DNA of 9,642 bases from Treponema sp. Lineage in GTDB: Bacteria > Spirochaetota > Spirochaetia > Treponematales > Breznakiellaceae. The position numbers and the translations under genes are program-made. The notes under the pieces were generated by a model, which saw only the letters and a list, made by a program, of their open reading frames with translations, searched no databases and was not told the origin of the DNA. The stretch spans positions 1 through 9,642 of the forward strand of contig JAIRXN010000136.1 of NCBI GenBank assembly GCA_031268245.1. Direction: 5' to 3'. Positions 1 through 6,856 of this stretch are shown here, piece by piece; the stretch's first letter is position 1; each line of letters starts with the position of its first letter.

Positions 1-44
1 CGCTATCCGGGGCCTTCCGCGATTTTGGAAAAGATATAATCCTC

Positions 45-71
45 GTAATTCCTCGTATTATAAGGAATTAC
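45..71. other. Perfect stem-loop downstream of tRNA-Arg
   Basis: A 9-bp perfect inverted repeat (GTAATTCCT at 45-53, AGGAATTAC at 63-71) with a 9-nt loop lies just past the 3' end of the minus-strand tRNA-Arg gene. It could end the tRNA transcript or mark a processing site. It is AT-rich and has no clear U-tract, so it is not a convincing intrinsic terminator. The word TCCTCGTA also occurs twice here, at 40-47 and 50-57. Confidence 0.4.
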
Positions 72-74
72 CTC

Positions 75-148
75 TGCGTCCGACAGGACTCGAACCTGCT
101 GCCTACGGATTCGAAGTCCGTCGCTCTATCCGGATGAGCTACGGACGC
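75..148 (-). tRNA. tRNA-Arg (anticodon UCG)
   Basis: Read on the minus strand this folds as a full cloverleaf: 7-bp acceptor stem (GCGTCCG with CGGACGC), D arm GCTC/GAGC, anticodon stem ACGGA/TCCGT with loop CTTCGAA, and a T arm with the TTCGAGT loop. The anticodon UCG reads CGA and, by wobble, other CGN arginine codons. The discriminator base is A at 75. The next bases are not CCA, so the end must be added by tRNA nucleotidyltransferase. It is the second tRNA of a unit led by tRNA-His. Confidence 0.97.
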
Positions 149-186
149 TCATTACTACGACAGGTCTTGGGCATCGGGGTGAATTC

Positions 187-213
187 GGCGGGTTTAACCC
201 TTCAAACCCCGCC
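187..213. other. Stem-loop in the His-Arg tRNA spacer
   Basis: GGCGGGTTT at 187-195 faces AAACCCCGCC at 204-213, giving a stem with one bulged base and an 8-nt loop. It lies in the 86-bp spacer between the two tRNA genes. In a co-transcript it would form a hairpin suited to tRNA processing or partial termination. No U-run follows it on the minus strand. Confidence 0.45.
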
Positions 214-234
214 CTGTTCACAGGCGTTACCCAG

Positions 235-307
235 GGTGGATGACGGGGTTTGAACCCGCGACGGCCAGATCCACAATCTGGAACTCTACCACTGAGCTAC
301 ATCCACC
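235..307 (-). tRNA. tRNA-His (anticodon GUG)
   Basis: On the minus strand it folds with acceptor stem GTGGATG/CATCCAC, D arm GCTC/GAGT, anticodon stem CCAGA/TCTGG with loop TTGTGGA, and T arm GCGGG/CCCGT with loop TTTGAAC. The anticodon is GUG. The extra 5' G (position 307) opposite C73 (position 235) is the histidine identity pair, so the genome encodes G-1. CCA is not encoded. A near-consensus promoter sits directly upstream. Confidence 0.97.
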
Positions 308-324
308 ATATCATGAACATATCT

Positions 325-353
325 AATATGCTGAAAAAAAACGATTTTGTCAA
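325..353 (-). promoter_or_regulatory. Probable promoter of the tRNA-His/tRNA-Arg unit
   Basis: On the minus strand a perfect -35 TTGACA (348-353) is followed after 17 bp by CATATT (325-330, four of six bases of the -10 consensus). TATTAG at 323-328 with a 19-bp spacer is an alternative -10. Transcription would begin near 317, about ten bases before tRNA-His. The strong -35 suits a stable-RNA promoter. Confidence 0.65.
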
Positions 354-411
354 TAGACCGCCTCATCATGCGGCCCTGTGCGAAGGGCTTGCCATTGAGT
401 AAACTCTTCGG

Positions 412-1296
412 TTGAATGAGCATGTGAATGCGGAACAAAAACTAAAGTTAGCCCGGTTTCTGGATCTGAGTATCGCTGCACTAAAATCAGGTTACCGCAA
501 CGCCGTGTACGACTATCATTTTAGTGATGATCCTGTGTCTGCTTCTGCAGCAGGCAGAGAAACAGGGTGTTCAGCGGCAGATATTGCGGTGGAGATAGTG
601 TCCTGCAGCGGCTGCCTGCTGGGAAAAAAGAGAAACAAGGCTGTTCCCGGAGAAGGCTCCGAACATCCCCTGGTTCTGGTGCTGGGAGAAGGCCCCGGAG
701 CCGAGGAAGACGCCGCAGGGAGGCCGTTTGTGGGGCCCGCAGGCCAGCTCCTCGACAGAATGTTAGCCTCAATATGCCTCTCCAGGGAAAAAAACTGTTT
801 TATTGCCAATACGGTGAAGTGCCGGCCTCCGTATAACCGTGATCCGGAATTTTCAGAGATCCGCGCCTGCGCCCCCTTTCTTACCCGTCAGATTGAAGCC
901 TTAAAGCCGCGCCTCATCCTTGCCGTGGGTAAGGTAGCCGCAAACCGTCTCCTCCATACGATGCAGGGACAAGACGGAGATGAAGAAGTCCCGCCGGAAC
1001 CAATCGGCCGTCTGAGGGGGCGTTTCTTCGACTTCCGGTTTCCCGGTTCCTGGGGGGGTTCTCATCCTGCAGATTCTGCGGGGAATTCCGGTATCCAGGT
1101 ACTGGCAACCTACCATCCCAGCGCCTTGCTCCGGGACGACAGCCTGAGAACGCCGGCCTTTGAGGATCTTAAAAAACTTATGCTCCGTCTTGCCGCCCTG
1201 GACGAAGGATACCGGCAAGAATCCCGGGCCTTTATGGCAAAATATGCCGCCAAAGATCCGGTTTTTGCGGCCGAGGCTGAGGAATTCCTCTCTTGA
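412..1296 (+). CDS. udg: Uracil-DNA glycosylase, family 4 (iron-sulfur type)
   Basis: Base-excision repair enzyme that removes uracil arising from cytosine deamination or dUTP misincorporation; cytoplasmic. The 294-residue protein has the family 4 hallmarks: the active-site loop GEGPGAEED (92-100), PFVGPAG (105-111), NTVKCRPP (133-140) and the C-terminal YHPSALLR motif (234-241) with H235. Cys65, Cys68, Cys137 and Cys153 match the C-x2-C...C-x15-C ligands of the [4Fe-4S] cluster. About 60 N-terminal residues precede the first cysteine pair. Residues 183-230 are longer than usual between the last helix and the HPS motif, with a Gly/Ser-rich stretch that looks inserted. TTG at 412 is the longest start, with a stop codon at 400-402; GTG at 424 is an alternative, and neither has a strong ribosome site. 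The end overlaps priA by 4 bp, implying translational coupling. Confidence 0.93.
   Translation: MNEHVNAEQKLKLARFLDLSIAALKSGYRNAVYDYHFSDDPVSASAAGRETGCSAADIAVEIVSCSGCLLGKKRNKAVPGEGSEHPLVLVLGEGPGAEEDAAGRPFVGPAGQLLDRMLASICLSREKNCFIANTVKCRPPYNRDPEFSEIRACAPFLTRQIEALKPRLILAVGKVAANRLLHTMQGQDGDEEVPPEPIGRLRGRFFDFRFPGSWGGSHPADSAGNSGIQVLATYHPSALLRDDSLRTPAFEDLKKLMLRLAALDEGYRQESRAFMAKYAAKDPVFAAEAEEFLS
1044..1080 (+). repeat. Possible degenerate copy of the priA-type insert inside udg
   Basis: GGTTCCTGGG at 1045-1054 is identical to 2248-2257 in the priA insert. CCTGC follows 21 bp after its start here, against 20 bp in priA, and is succeeded by AGATTC here and GAATCA there. The stretch encodes part of the extra Gly/Ser-rich segment of the glycosylase. 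The hairpins seen in priA are not preserved, so shared origin is only a suggestion. Confidence 0.25.
1278..1284 (+). promoter_or_regulatory. Ribosome binding site for the priA TTG start
   Basis: TGAGGAA lies 8 nt before the TTG at 1293, inside the end of udg. It is the evidence for the non-ATG priA start and for coupling through the TTGA overlap. Confidence 0.75.
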
Positions 1297-3401
1297 ACCC
1301 TCCTCCGGCCTACTTCGATATTGTCTTTGATATTCCCGGTGATCTGCGTTTCAGTTACCATATAGATCCCAGGGGAGAAGCCGCTGTAGGCAAGAGGGCT
1401 GTCGTGCCCTTCGGCCGGCGGGAAAGCACCGGTTACATAACGGCAATCCGGGAAAACCCTCCCGAAGGCATAAAAGAGATCAAGGATATCCGCCGGGTAG
1501 TGGATAAAGAAGCGATCTTTGATGAACAGGACATGGCTCTGGCTCAATGGGTGGCCGGCTACTATCTCTGCGGCTTTGGCCAGGCGCTTTCCGCAATGAT
1601 CCCTTCGGGCCGCCGGGAAGCCTCGTATTCGGCCTTTGCCGGAGAAGAAGAGATCCCCCCGGCGCCTCTGGAAATGTCCATAGAGCAGCGGAAAGCCATG
1701 GAAGCCATCACGGGGGAAAACCCGGCGGCCTCTACCTTCTACCTTTTCGGGATCACCGGTTCGGGAAAAACCGAGGTCTTTCTCCGCGCCGCGGAATACT
1801 TTATAAAGCAGGGCAAGGGTATAATATACCTTGTACCGGAAATTTCCCTGACACACCAGACCGCAGAGGCCATAGGACAGCGCTTCGGTTCTGTTGCCGC
1901 CACCTTCCACTCCCGCATGAGCCCGGCGGCCCGCTTTACCGAATGGATGCGTATACGCCGGGGTGAGGTACAGATTGTGGTGGGCCCGCGAAGCGCCGTG
2001 TTCGCGCCTATCAGGGATCTGGCTCTTATCATCATTGATGAAGAACACGATGGCTCCTACAAGTCGGAAAACACCCCCCGCTATCACGCACGGCAAGTAG
2101 CCATGCACCGTTCCAGGACCGAAGGCGCCCGCCTCGTGATGGGCTCCGCCACCCCCTCGGCGGAAGCCTGGGAAATAATGCACAAGAGGCCCCGGACGGA
2201 GATGTACAATGGCTCTCCCCGCCCTGAAGCTCCCCCGCCGAAAGGCGGGTTCCTGGGTATGGACCCGCCTGCGAATCAAGTTCCCTATTCCCGCCAGCGG
2301 GAGGGAACTGCGGGCGCCTCCCCGTCCATACTGCGGCTGGATCTTACCCGGAGGCTTTCCGGCGGCAGCCCTCCGGAAATATACCCGGTCAGCCTGGAAC
2401 ACAGCGAAGGCTGCCTGAGCGATGAACTGAAAAACGAGATACGGAAAACCGCCCGGATGGGCCGGCAGAGCATACTCTTCCTCAACCGGAGAGGCTTCGC
2501 CTACTTCTACCACTGCAGGCACTGCGGCTTTGAACTCTCCTGCAAACACTGTTCGGTAAGCCTTACCTGGCACAAGAAACTGGGCAGGGCTATATGCCAC
2601 TACTGCGGCTACTCGGAGATTCCCCCGCGGGCCTGCCCAAACTGCGGTTCTCTTGAGGCCGGTTTTACAGGTTTTGGTACGGAACTTATCGAGGAAGAGG
2701 TGAGCCGGACTTTTCCCGATCTCCGCATCCGCCGGGCCGATTCGGATACCACAAGCCGCAAGGGCAGCCTTGAAGAAACCCTGGCTCTCTTCCGTACAGG
2801 GGCATTCGATATTCTGCTGGGCACCCAGATGGTTGCCAAAGGTCTTAACTTTCCCGGAGTACGGCTGGTGGGGGTAATTCTTGCGGATACAGGACTCCAG
2901 CTTCCCGATTTCCGGGCCGCCGAGCGGACTTTTTCACTTCTGGTACAGGTTTCCGGCAGGGCGGGCCGTTATTTTCCCGACGGCAAGGTGATTGTTCAGA
3001 CTTTCCGGCCAAAGGATCCTGCAATACTGCGGGCCTGCGCCCTGGATGTTGGCGGTTTTTTTAAGGCCGAGCTTGCCCAGCGGAAGCTTCTGGGCTTCCC
3101 CCCCTATTCCCGGCTTATCAGGTTTACCGCCCGTTCCAGGGACGAAAAGCGCGCCGAAAAGGCCATTGGCCTTGCCGCACATACAGCCCTGCAGTCCCTG
3201 CCCGGAGGAGCCGACCTTCTGGGCCCCGCAGAGTGTCCCATCAGCCTCCGTTCAGGCTATTACCGCAAACAGCTTCTCTTGAGAGGACCCGCCATGGGAG
3301 CGCTTCACGCGCTGGCCCGGAGGGTTATGGAAGCGTACACTAAACAGAAAGACTCCAGGGTTTATATGGAAGTAGATGTAGACCCGGTGAATCTGTTGTA
3401 G
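1293..3401 (+). CDS. priA: Primosomal protein N' (PriA), replication-restart helicase
   Basis: Superfamily 2 3'-to-5' DNA helicase that recognises stalled or repaired forks and starts reloading of the replicative helicase. In its 702 residues, an N-terminal DNA-binding region (about 1-125) precedes helicase lobe 1 with Walker A GITGSGKT (153-160), DEEH (249-252) and motif III GSATPS (284-289). Eight cysteines (408, 411, 417, 420, 435, 438, 448, 451) supply both structural zinc sites. Lobe 2 carries LLGTQMVAKG (508-517) and QVSGRAGR (552-559), followed by the usual C-terminal domain. All catalytic motifs are intact. Residues about 300-345, between the lobes, are extra relative to the family, Pro/Gly/Ser-rich, and encoded by palindromic DNA. 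The start is TTG, supported by a well-spaced ribosome site. It is probably co-transcribed with udg and converges on the hemerythrin gene. Confidence 0.97.
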   Translation: MNPPPAYFDIVFDIPGDLRFSYHIDPRGEAAVGKRAVVPFGRRESTGYITAIRENPPEGIKEIKDIRRVVDKEAIFDEQDMALAQWVAGYYLCGFGQALSAMIPSGRREASYSAFAGEEEIPPAPLEMSIEQRKAMEAITGENPAASTFYLFGITGSGKTEVFLRAAEYFIKQGKGIIYLVPEISLTHQTAEAIGQRFGSVAATFHSRMSPAARFTEWMRIRRGEVQIVVGPRSAVFAPIRDLALIIIDEEHDGSYKSENTPRYHARQVAMHRSRTEGARLVMGSATPSAEAWEIMHKRPRTEMYNGSPRPEAPPPKGGFLGMDPPANQVPYSRQREGTAGASPSILRLDLTRRLSGGSPPEIYPVSLEHSEGCLSDELKNEIRKTARMGRQSILFLNRRGFAYFYHCRHCGFELSCKHCSVSLTWHKKLGRAICHYCGYSEIPPRACPNCGSLEAGFTGFGTELIEEEVSRTFPDLRIRRADSDTTSRKGSLEETLALFRTGAFDILLGTQMVAKGLNFPGVRLVGVILADTGLQLPDFRAAERTFSLLVQVSGRAGRYFPDGKVIVQTFRPKDPAILRACALDVGGFFKAELAQRKLLGFPPYSRLIRFTARSRDEKRAEKAIGLAAHTALQSLPGGADLLGPAECPISLRSGYYRKQLLLRGPAMGALHALARRVMEAYTKQKDSRVYMEVDVDPVNLL
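2234..2309 (+). repeat. Palindromic element inserted in frame in priA
   Basis: Two hairpins lie within 76 bp. The first, CCCGCC-GAAA-GGCGGG (2234-2249), is a perfect 6-bp stem with a tetraloop. The second has an outer 8-bp stem, AGTTCCCT (2279-2286) with AGGGAACT (2302-2309), enclosing TCCCGC/GCGGGA. A weaker pairing joins GGCGGGTTCC (2244-2253) to GGACCCGCC (2261-2269). Between the hairpins lies the word GCCTGCGAATCAA, found again at 9372-9384. The reading frame stays open and encodes roughly residues 314-339. This resembles palindromic elements that insert into coding genes in other bacteria; membership of a known family cannot be judged here. Confidence 0.55.
2267..2279 (+). repeat. GCCTGCGAATCAA word, copy 1 (in priA)
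   Basis: Thirteen bases identical to 9372-9384 and sharing the 11-base core CCTGCGAATCA with 3446-3456. It joins the two hairpins of the priA insert. Confidence 0.5.
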
Positions 3402-3404
3402 CGG

Positions 3405-3420
3405 CTGCCCTTAACGGCAG
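3405..3420. other. Short stem-loop between convergent priA and hemerythrin
   Basis: CTGCC (3405-3409) and GGCAG (3416-3420) form a 5-bp stem with a 6-nt loop just after the priA stop codon, in the 52-bp convergent gap. It could help end transcripts from both sides. It has no U-tract in either direction and is short, so terminator function is doubtful. Confidence 0.25.
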
Positions 3421-3444
3421 TAAGGATCTGCGCAGAATGAAGAA

Positions 3445-3456
3445 CCCTGCGAATCA
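3445..3456 (+). repeat. CCTGCGAATCA word, copy 2 (end of hemerythrin gene)
   Basis: CCCTGCGAATCA overlaps the hemerythrin stop codon (TGA on the minus strand, 3454-3456) and shares 11 bases with the copies at 2268-2278 and 9373-9383. No extended similarity to the other copies is obvious outside this core. Confidence 0.4.
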
Positions 3457-3858
3457 GGCGTGGGCTTTAAGGTGGGCGGCGAACTTGAGATCCTGCACCC
3501 TGATGTGCATTACCAGCCAGTTCCCGATTTTGCTTTGAACCTCGCCGAGCAGTTCGGGGGACGCGCCTTTCATAATCATTTTAACGGATAGATCCCGAAC
3601 ATCTTTTTTGAATCTTTCGTGCAGTTGTTTGTGGTTCTCATAATCGGGGTAATTGTATTTTTGCTGGATCTTTTCTTCGTCAAAAAAATGTTTTATCGTA
3701 TAATTTGTCAAAAAGTCCAGGTTTTTTTTCAGCTCCTCGGTTCCTTTTCCCTGATCGCAGGTCTTGAGCAATTCATTGACAGCCTTGAACAACTGTTTAT
3801 GCTGTTCGTCTATCGTCGTGTTGCCCGTTTCCAGGCCGGCATCCCATAGGTATTCCAT
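3454..3858 (-). CDS. Bacteriohemerythrin, single domain
   Basis: Cytoplasmic four-helix protein that binds O2 reversibly at a carboxylate-bridged di-iron site; roles proposed for the family are oxygen scavenging, delivery or sensing. The 134 residues are essentially the bare domain. All expected iron ligands are visible: H20 in DEQH, H57 and E61 in HFFDE, H76 and H80 (NHKQLH), H118 and D123 (HIRVQD). No signal peptide or fused chemotaxis or kinase module is present. ATG at 3858 follows a near-perfect AAGGAGGT (3862-3869). It lies 115 bp after gguB on the same strand, with its own probable promoter between. In an anaerobe or microaerophile it most plausibly protects against or buffers oxygen. 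Its link to the sugar operon appears positional only. Confidence 0.95.
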   Translation of the reverse strand: MEYLWDAGLETGNTTIDEQHKQLFKAVNELLKTCDQGKGTEELKKNLDFLTNYTIKHFFDEEKIQQKYNYPDYENHKQLHERFKKDVRDLSVKMIMKGASPELLGEVQSKIGNWLVMHIRVQDLKFAAHLKAHA

Positions 3859-3861
3859 TTT

Positions 3862-3869
3862 ACCTCCTT
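3862..3869 (-). promoter_or_regulatory. Strong ribosome binding site of hemerythrin
   Basis: AAGGAGGT on the minus strand, 3 nt before the ATG. It is the strongest Shine-Dalgarno sequence in the window and suggests efficient translation. Confidence 0.85.
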
Positions 3870-3880
3870 CAACTTACCGT

Positions 3881-3909
3881 ACTGTACTTCAGCGAAGAAA
3901 AAAAATCAA
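3881..3909 (-). promoter_or_regulatory. Candidate promoter of hemerythrin
   Basis: On the minus strand TTGATT (3904-3909) and TACAGT (3881-3886) are separated by exactly 17 bp, each matching four of six consensus bases. The spacer begins with a run of T that would favour promoter curvature. A start near 3874 leaves a leader of about 16 nt containing the ribosome site. No convincing terminator separates gguB from this promoter, so read-through from the sugar operon is possible. Confidence 0.45.
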
Positions 3910-3973
3910 GCGGAAATGTCCTAATCAGTAACAATTTCACCCCAAAGCGTTGTCAGAGAAAATTACACCCAAT

Positions 3974-5170
3974 TTAACCCAATCCGGCTTTGCGTATATT
4001 GTACACATCGTAAAAGACTGCCAGAAGCAGAATCAGCGCCTTGACCACGTACTGGTGGTGGGTGCCGAGGTTCATCAGGGACATGCCGTTGTTGATGGCC
4101 GACATCACAAGGCCGCCGACGATAACCCCGATTATGCTGCCGATGCCGCCTGAGGCAGACACGCCGCCGATGTAGCAGGCGGCAATAGCGTCCATTTCAA
4201 ACATGTTGCCTGCCTGGGGAAGGGCGCTGTTCATGTAGCCTGTTGAGACGACGGCCGCAAGACCCGAGAGGCTGCCCATGATACAGAAAACAATAAACGT
4301 AACAAATTCGGAATTGATGCCGGAAAGTTTTGCCGAACGGGAATTGCCGCCCACCGCATATATGTAGCGGCCCAGAACCGTATTCTTCATAATAAAATTA
4401 AAGATAAAAATCGTAATCCCCAGGACGATGACCACTACCGGAAGCCCGCGGTATTCGGCGAAGCGTTCCGCAAGTCCGAGTACCAGCACACTGATAAGCA
4501 CGAGCTTACCGATAAAAATGGGGAACGTTGTCACCTCAAGGCCGTTTTCTATTTTCCTTTTTCTGCCCATGGCTTCGCTGACGTAAAAAACCACCAGGAG
4601 TATAAACGCCGCGATAAAGGGTGAAGGATACCAGATACCGGCACGGCTCATGCCCAGAACCTCATCCAGTGTTCCCGTGGAAAGATGGGCATAGCCTTCA
4701 TTCTTGAAGCTGATGGGATTCACCCTGGTAACAATGTAGGTAAGCCCCCGGAAAAGCATCATCCCGGCAAGGGTAACAATAAAGGCGGGGATCTTTGCGT
4801 AGGCTATCCATACGCCCTGAAAGGCGCCGATGGCAAGACCCATGACAAGGGACAGAACCAGTGTCAGGGGCATTCCGATTCCCGTATTGTAAAGCATTGC
4901 GCTTAAGGCCCCGACAAAGGCGCAGACAGAACCGACCGAAAGATCTATTCCCAGAATAATTATACATTGAACCATGCCGACTGCGAGAATCAGAACATAG
5001 CTGTACTGAAAGAAAATATTGGTAAAGTTCCGGGGGTTTAAGTTGATCCCGTTGGTCAAACGCGCAAAAATAAGCATGATCAAAACCAGCATGATAAACA
5101 TGGAATAGTTTCTCAAGTTGTTCTTGATCAGGGTTTTGGTGTCCGCCGTATGAATAACTTTGCCGCTCAT
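3974..5170 (-). CDS. gguB: Multiple-monosaccharide ABC transporter permease GguB
   Basis: Inner-membrane permease of a CUT2-type sugar importer, expected to work as a homodimer on GguA and receive sugar from ChvE. The 398 residues show about eight to ten hydrophobic segments, starting near 22-38 and 56-75. Recognisable family motifs are IDLSVGS (75-81), QGVWIAY (118-124), IPAFIVTLAGM (127-137), the ATPase-contacting stretch GRYIYAVGGNSRSAKLSGIN (267-286) and IGGVSASGG (334-342). The cytoplasmic insert around 200-220 (GRKRKIENGLEVTTF) is typical of GguB/XylH rather than the shorter RbsC. ATG at 5170 is preferred over a further 20 upstream codons because AAGGAG (5176-5181) sits 5 nt before it and the longer form would run into gguA. 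The 10-bp gap to gguA implies tight coupling. XylH is the nearest alternative name. Confidence 0.95.
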   Translation of the reverse strand: MSGKVIHTADTKTLIKNNLRNYSMFIMLVLIMLIFARLTNGINLNPRNFTNIFFQYSYVLILAVGMVQCIIILGIDLSVGSVCAFVGALSAMLYNTGIGMPLTLVLSLVMGLAIGAFQGVWIAYAKIPAFIVTLAGMMLFRGLTYIVTRVNPISFKNEGYAHLSTGTLDEVLGMSRAGIWYPSPFIAAFILLVVFYVSEAMGRKRKIENGLEVTTFPIFIGKLVLISVLVLGLAERFAEYRGLPVVVIVLGITIFIFNFIMKNTVLGRYIYAVGGNSRSAKLSGINSEFVTFIVFCIMGSLSGLAAVVSTGYMNSALPQAGNMFEMDAIAACYIGGVSASGGIGSIIGVIVGGLVMSAINNGMSLMNLGTHHQYVVKALILLLAVFYDVYNIRKAGLG

Positions 5171-5175
5171 AATTG

Positions 5176-5181
5176 CTCCTT
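5176..5181 (-). promoter_or_regulatory. Ribosome binding site fixing the gguB start
   Basis: AAGGAG on the minus strand overlaps the gguA stop codon by one base and lies 5 nt before ATG at 5170. It decides the 398-residue form of GguB. Confidence 0.8.
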
Positions 5182-6707
5182 TATCCGACCAATGCCATGT
5201 GCATGATCTTTTCCTGAGTTGCCTCTTCATGCTTCAGCATGCCTTTTATTCTGCCTTCGTTCATTACATAGATTCTGTCGGCCATACCGAGCGCCTCGGG
5301 AAGTTCCGAACTTATCATGATGATGCTCTTACCCTGTTTAACCAGATCGTTCAGGATGTTGTATATCTCCGTTTTTGCGCCGACATCAATCCCCCTGGTC
5401 GGTTCATCGACAATAAAAATATCCGGGTTTGCCAGAAGGGTACGGCTTACCACTACCTTCTGCTGATTCCCTCCGGAAAGATTACGGGCAAGCTGGAATA
5501 CGGAGGGCGTCTTTATCCGGAGTTCATCCCGGTATCTTTCCGCTTCGGCAATTTCCTTTGCCTTGTTCACAATACCGAAACTCGAAAGCTTTCCAAGGCT
5601 GGAACTGGAAACATTGGTTTTAATATCCTGAATGAGGATCAACCCCAGGTTTTTGCGATCCTCGGAAATGTAACCGAGGCCGGCATCCAGGGCTTTCTTT
5701 GCGGAAGCAAGCTGAATCTTCTTCCCGTTGATATAAAGTTCGCCTTCGCTCCGGGAGCCGTAGGAACCGCCGTAAAGACTCATCATCAATTCTGTACGCC
5801 CGGCTCCCATCGGCCCGCAGAAGGCAAGAATTTCACCCTTCCGCAGATTAAAAGAAACATTGTCTACTACCCTGATGGCGTGATATTCGGGATGGTACAC
5901 GGTCCAGTTTTTTACTTCCATGACCGTGTCTCCCGGCGCGGAATCCCGTTCCGGGAAACGGTGTGTAATGTTCCGGCCGACCATGTCCCTGATGAGGATC
6001 TCTTCGGTAAGATTTTCCTTCTTTACGTCAAAACTCGAAATCGATTTTCCGTCCCGCAGAACAGTAACCGTGTCGGCAATCTTGAGTATCTCGTTGAGTT
6101 TATGTGAAATCATCACCGAGGTAATTCCCTGCTTCTTGAATTCAAGAATGAGGTCGAGAAGCTTTGCGCTTTCGTCGTCGTTCAGGGAAGATGTGGGTTC
6201 ATCAAGAATGAGAAGCTCCACCTGTTTGGAAAGCGCGCGGGCAATTTCAACAAGCTGTTGTTTACCAACGCCCAGCCTGCTGACAATGGTAGCCGGATTC
6301 TCTTTGAGTCCGACACGGGCGAGATATTTTTGCGACTCTTTTATATAGTAATTCCAGTTTATGATGCCAAAACTGGTTTTCATGTGCCCGAGAAATATGT
6401 TTTCATAAATGGAAAGATAGGGACTCAGGGCCAGCTCCTGATGGATGATGGCAAGCCGCTCTTTTTCACTGTCCTTGACGTTGTGGTAAGCGGTTTCCTT
6501 CCCTTTATATAAAACCCTGCCCGCGTAGGAACCTTTGGGATACACCCCGCTGATAACGCTCATAAGGGTGGATTTGCCCGCGCCGTTTTCGCCGCAGAGT
6601 GAATGTATTTCCCCTTTTTTGACTTTCAGATTGACACTGTCCAGAGCCCTGACGCCGGGAAAATCTTTTGTTAAATTCTCGATCTCAAGAATATATTCAC
6701 CGCTCAT
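5181..6707 (-). CDS. gguA: Multiple-monosaccharide ABC transporter twin ATPase GguA
   Basis: Peripheral membrane ATPase that powers the ChvE-GguAB importer. The 508-residue protein has two fused ABC domains. Domain 1 has Walker A GENGAGKST (39-47), Q-loop Q90, signature LGVGKQQ (145-151), Walker B LLILDEP (165-171) and H202. Domain 2 has GPMGAGRTE (298-306) with Arg304 replacing the Walker A lysine, signature LSGGNQQ (410-416) and Walker B IFIVDEP (430-436). The degenerate second Walker A and its lack of a switch histidine (SSELPEA, 466-472) are normal for RbsA/MglA/XylG/GguA proteins, so domain 1 probably does most hydrolysis. The ATG at 6707 is chosen over 47 upstream codons because AGAGG lies 5 nt before it and the extension is basic, non-homologous sequence across the intergenic hairpin. 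GguA-type length and the neighbouring ChvE and GguB favour this name over XylG. Confidence 0.96.
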   Translation of the reverse strand: MSGEYILEIENLTKDFPGVRALDSVNLKVKKGEIHSLCGENGAGKSTLMSVISGVYPKGSYAGRVLYKGKETAYHNVKDSEKERLAIIHQELALSPYLSIYENIFLGHMKTSFGIINWNYYIKESQKYLARVGLKENPATIVSRLGVGKQQLVEIARALSKQVELLILDEPTSSLNDDESAKLLDLILEFKKQGITSVMISHKLNEILKIADTVTVLRDGKSISSFDVKKENLTEEILIRDMVGRNITHRFPERDSAPGDTVMEVKNWTVYHPEYHAIRVVDNVSFNLRKGEILAFCGPMGAGRTELMMSLYGGSYGSRSEGELYINGKKIQLASAKKALDAGLGYISEDRKNLGLILIQDIKTNVSSSSLGKLSSFGIVNKAKEIAEAERYRDELRIKTPSVFQLARNLSGGNQQKVVVSRTLLANPDIFIVDEPTRGIDVGAKTEIYNILNDLVKQGKSIIMISSELPEALGMADRIYVMNEGRIKGMLKHEEATQEKIMHMALVG

Positions 6708-6733
6708 GTCCGCCTCTGGTATGTATGAAATGT

Positions 6734-6780
6734 AACAAAATCCGGAAAGGGCAAAACGCCCCTTCCGAATCTGTTTTGTT
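6734..6780 (-). terminator. Intergenic hairpin between chvE and gguA (attenuator or stabiliser)
   Basis: On the minus strand CGGAAGGGGC (6758-6767) pairs with GCCCTTTCCG (6743-6752) over 10 bp with one mismatch and a 5-nt loop. It is flanked by AACAAAA (6774-6780) and TTTTGTT (6734-6740), which can also pair. The form is that of an intrinsic terminator with a modest U-tract. Placed after the binding-protein gene and before the ATPase gene, it would let most transcripts end after chvE, giving the usual excess of binding protein over membrane components. It may also shield the chvE 3' end from nucleases. The rest of the 149-bp gap shows nothing distinctive. Confidence 0.7.
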
Positions 6781-6856
6781 CTCCGGTGTCCGCAAAGCCT
6801 GTTACATGAGCCGTTCCAAAACTTACATTTTTTTCGGCACGGCCTCACATTATAGA

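Noticed and set aside
298..306. Walker A lysine missing in GguA domain 2 (Arg304) as a sign of a broken gene
   Set aside because: Numbers are residues of GguA. Replacement of this lysine by arginine is the normal state in RbsA/MglA/XylG-type twin ATPases.
347..375. Plus-strand promoter for udg from TTGTCA at 347-352
   Set aside because: No -10-like hexamer follows at 16-18 bp (the region is GCGGCC-rich); the word arises from overlap with the minus-strand tRNA -35.
1110..2600. A 496-codon open frame on the minus strand opposite priA
   Set aside because: It lies antisense to a PriA gene with all motifs intact, is rich in Arg, Gly, Ala and Pro, shows no recognised domain, and has the look of a frame kept open by the codon bias of the sense gene.
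5160..6107. A 315-codon open frame on the plus strand opposite gguA
   Set aside because: Fully antisense to a complete twin ATPase with conserved motifs; the translation has no recognisable family and no supported start.
6707..6848. N-terminal extension of GguA by 47 codons
   Set aside because: It would translate the intergenic hairpin, has no family similarity, and the ATG at 6707 has a spaced ribosome site and gives the usual family length.
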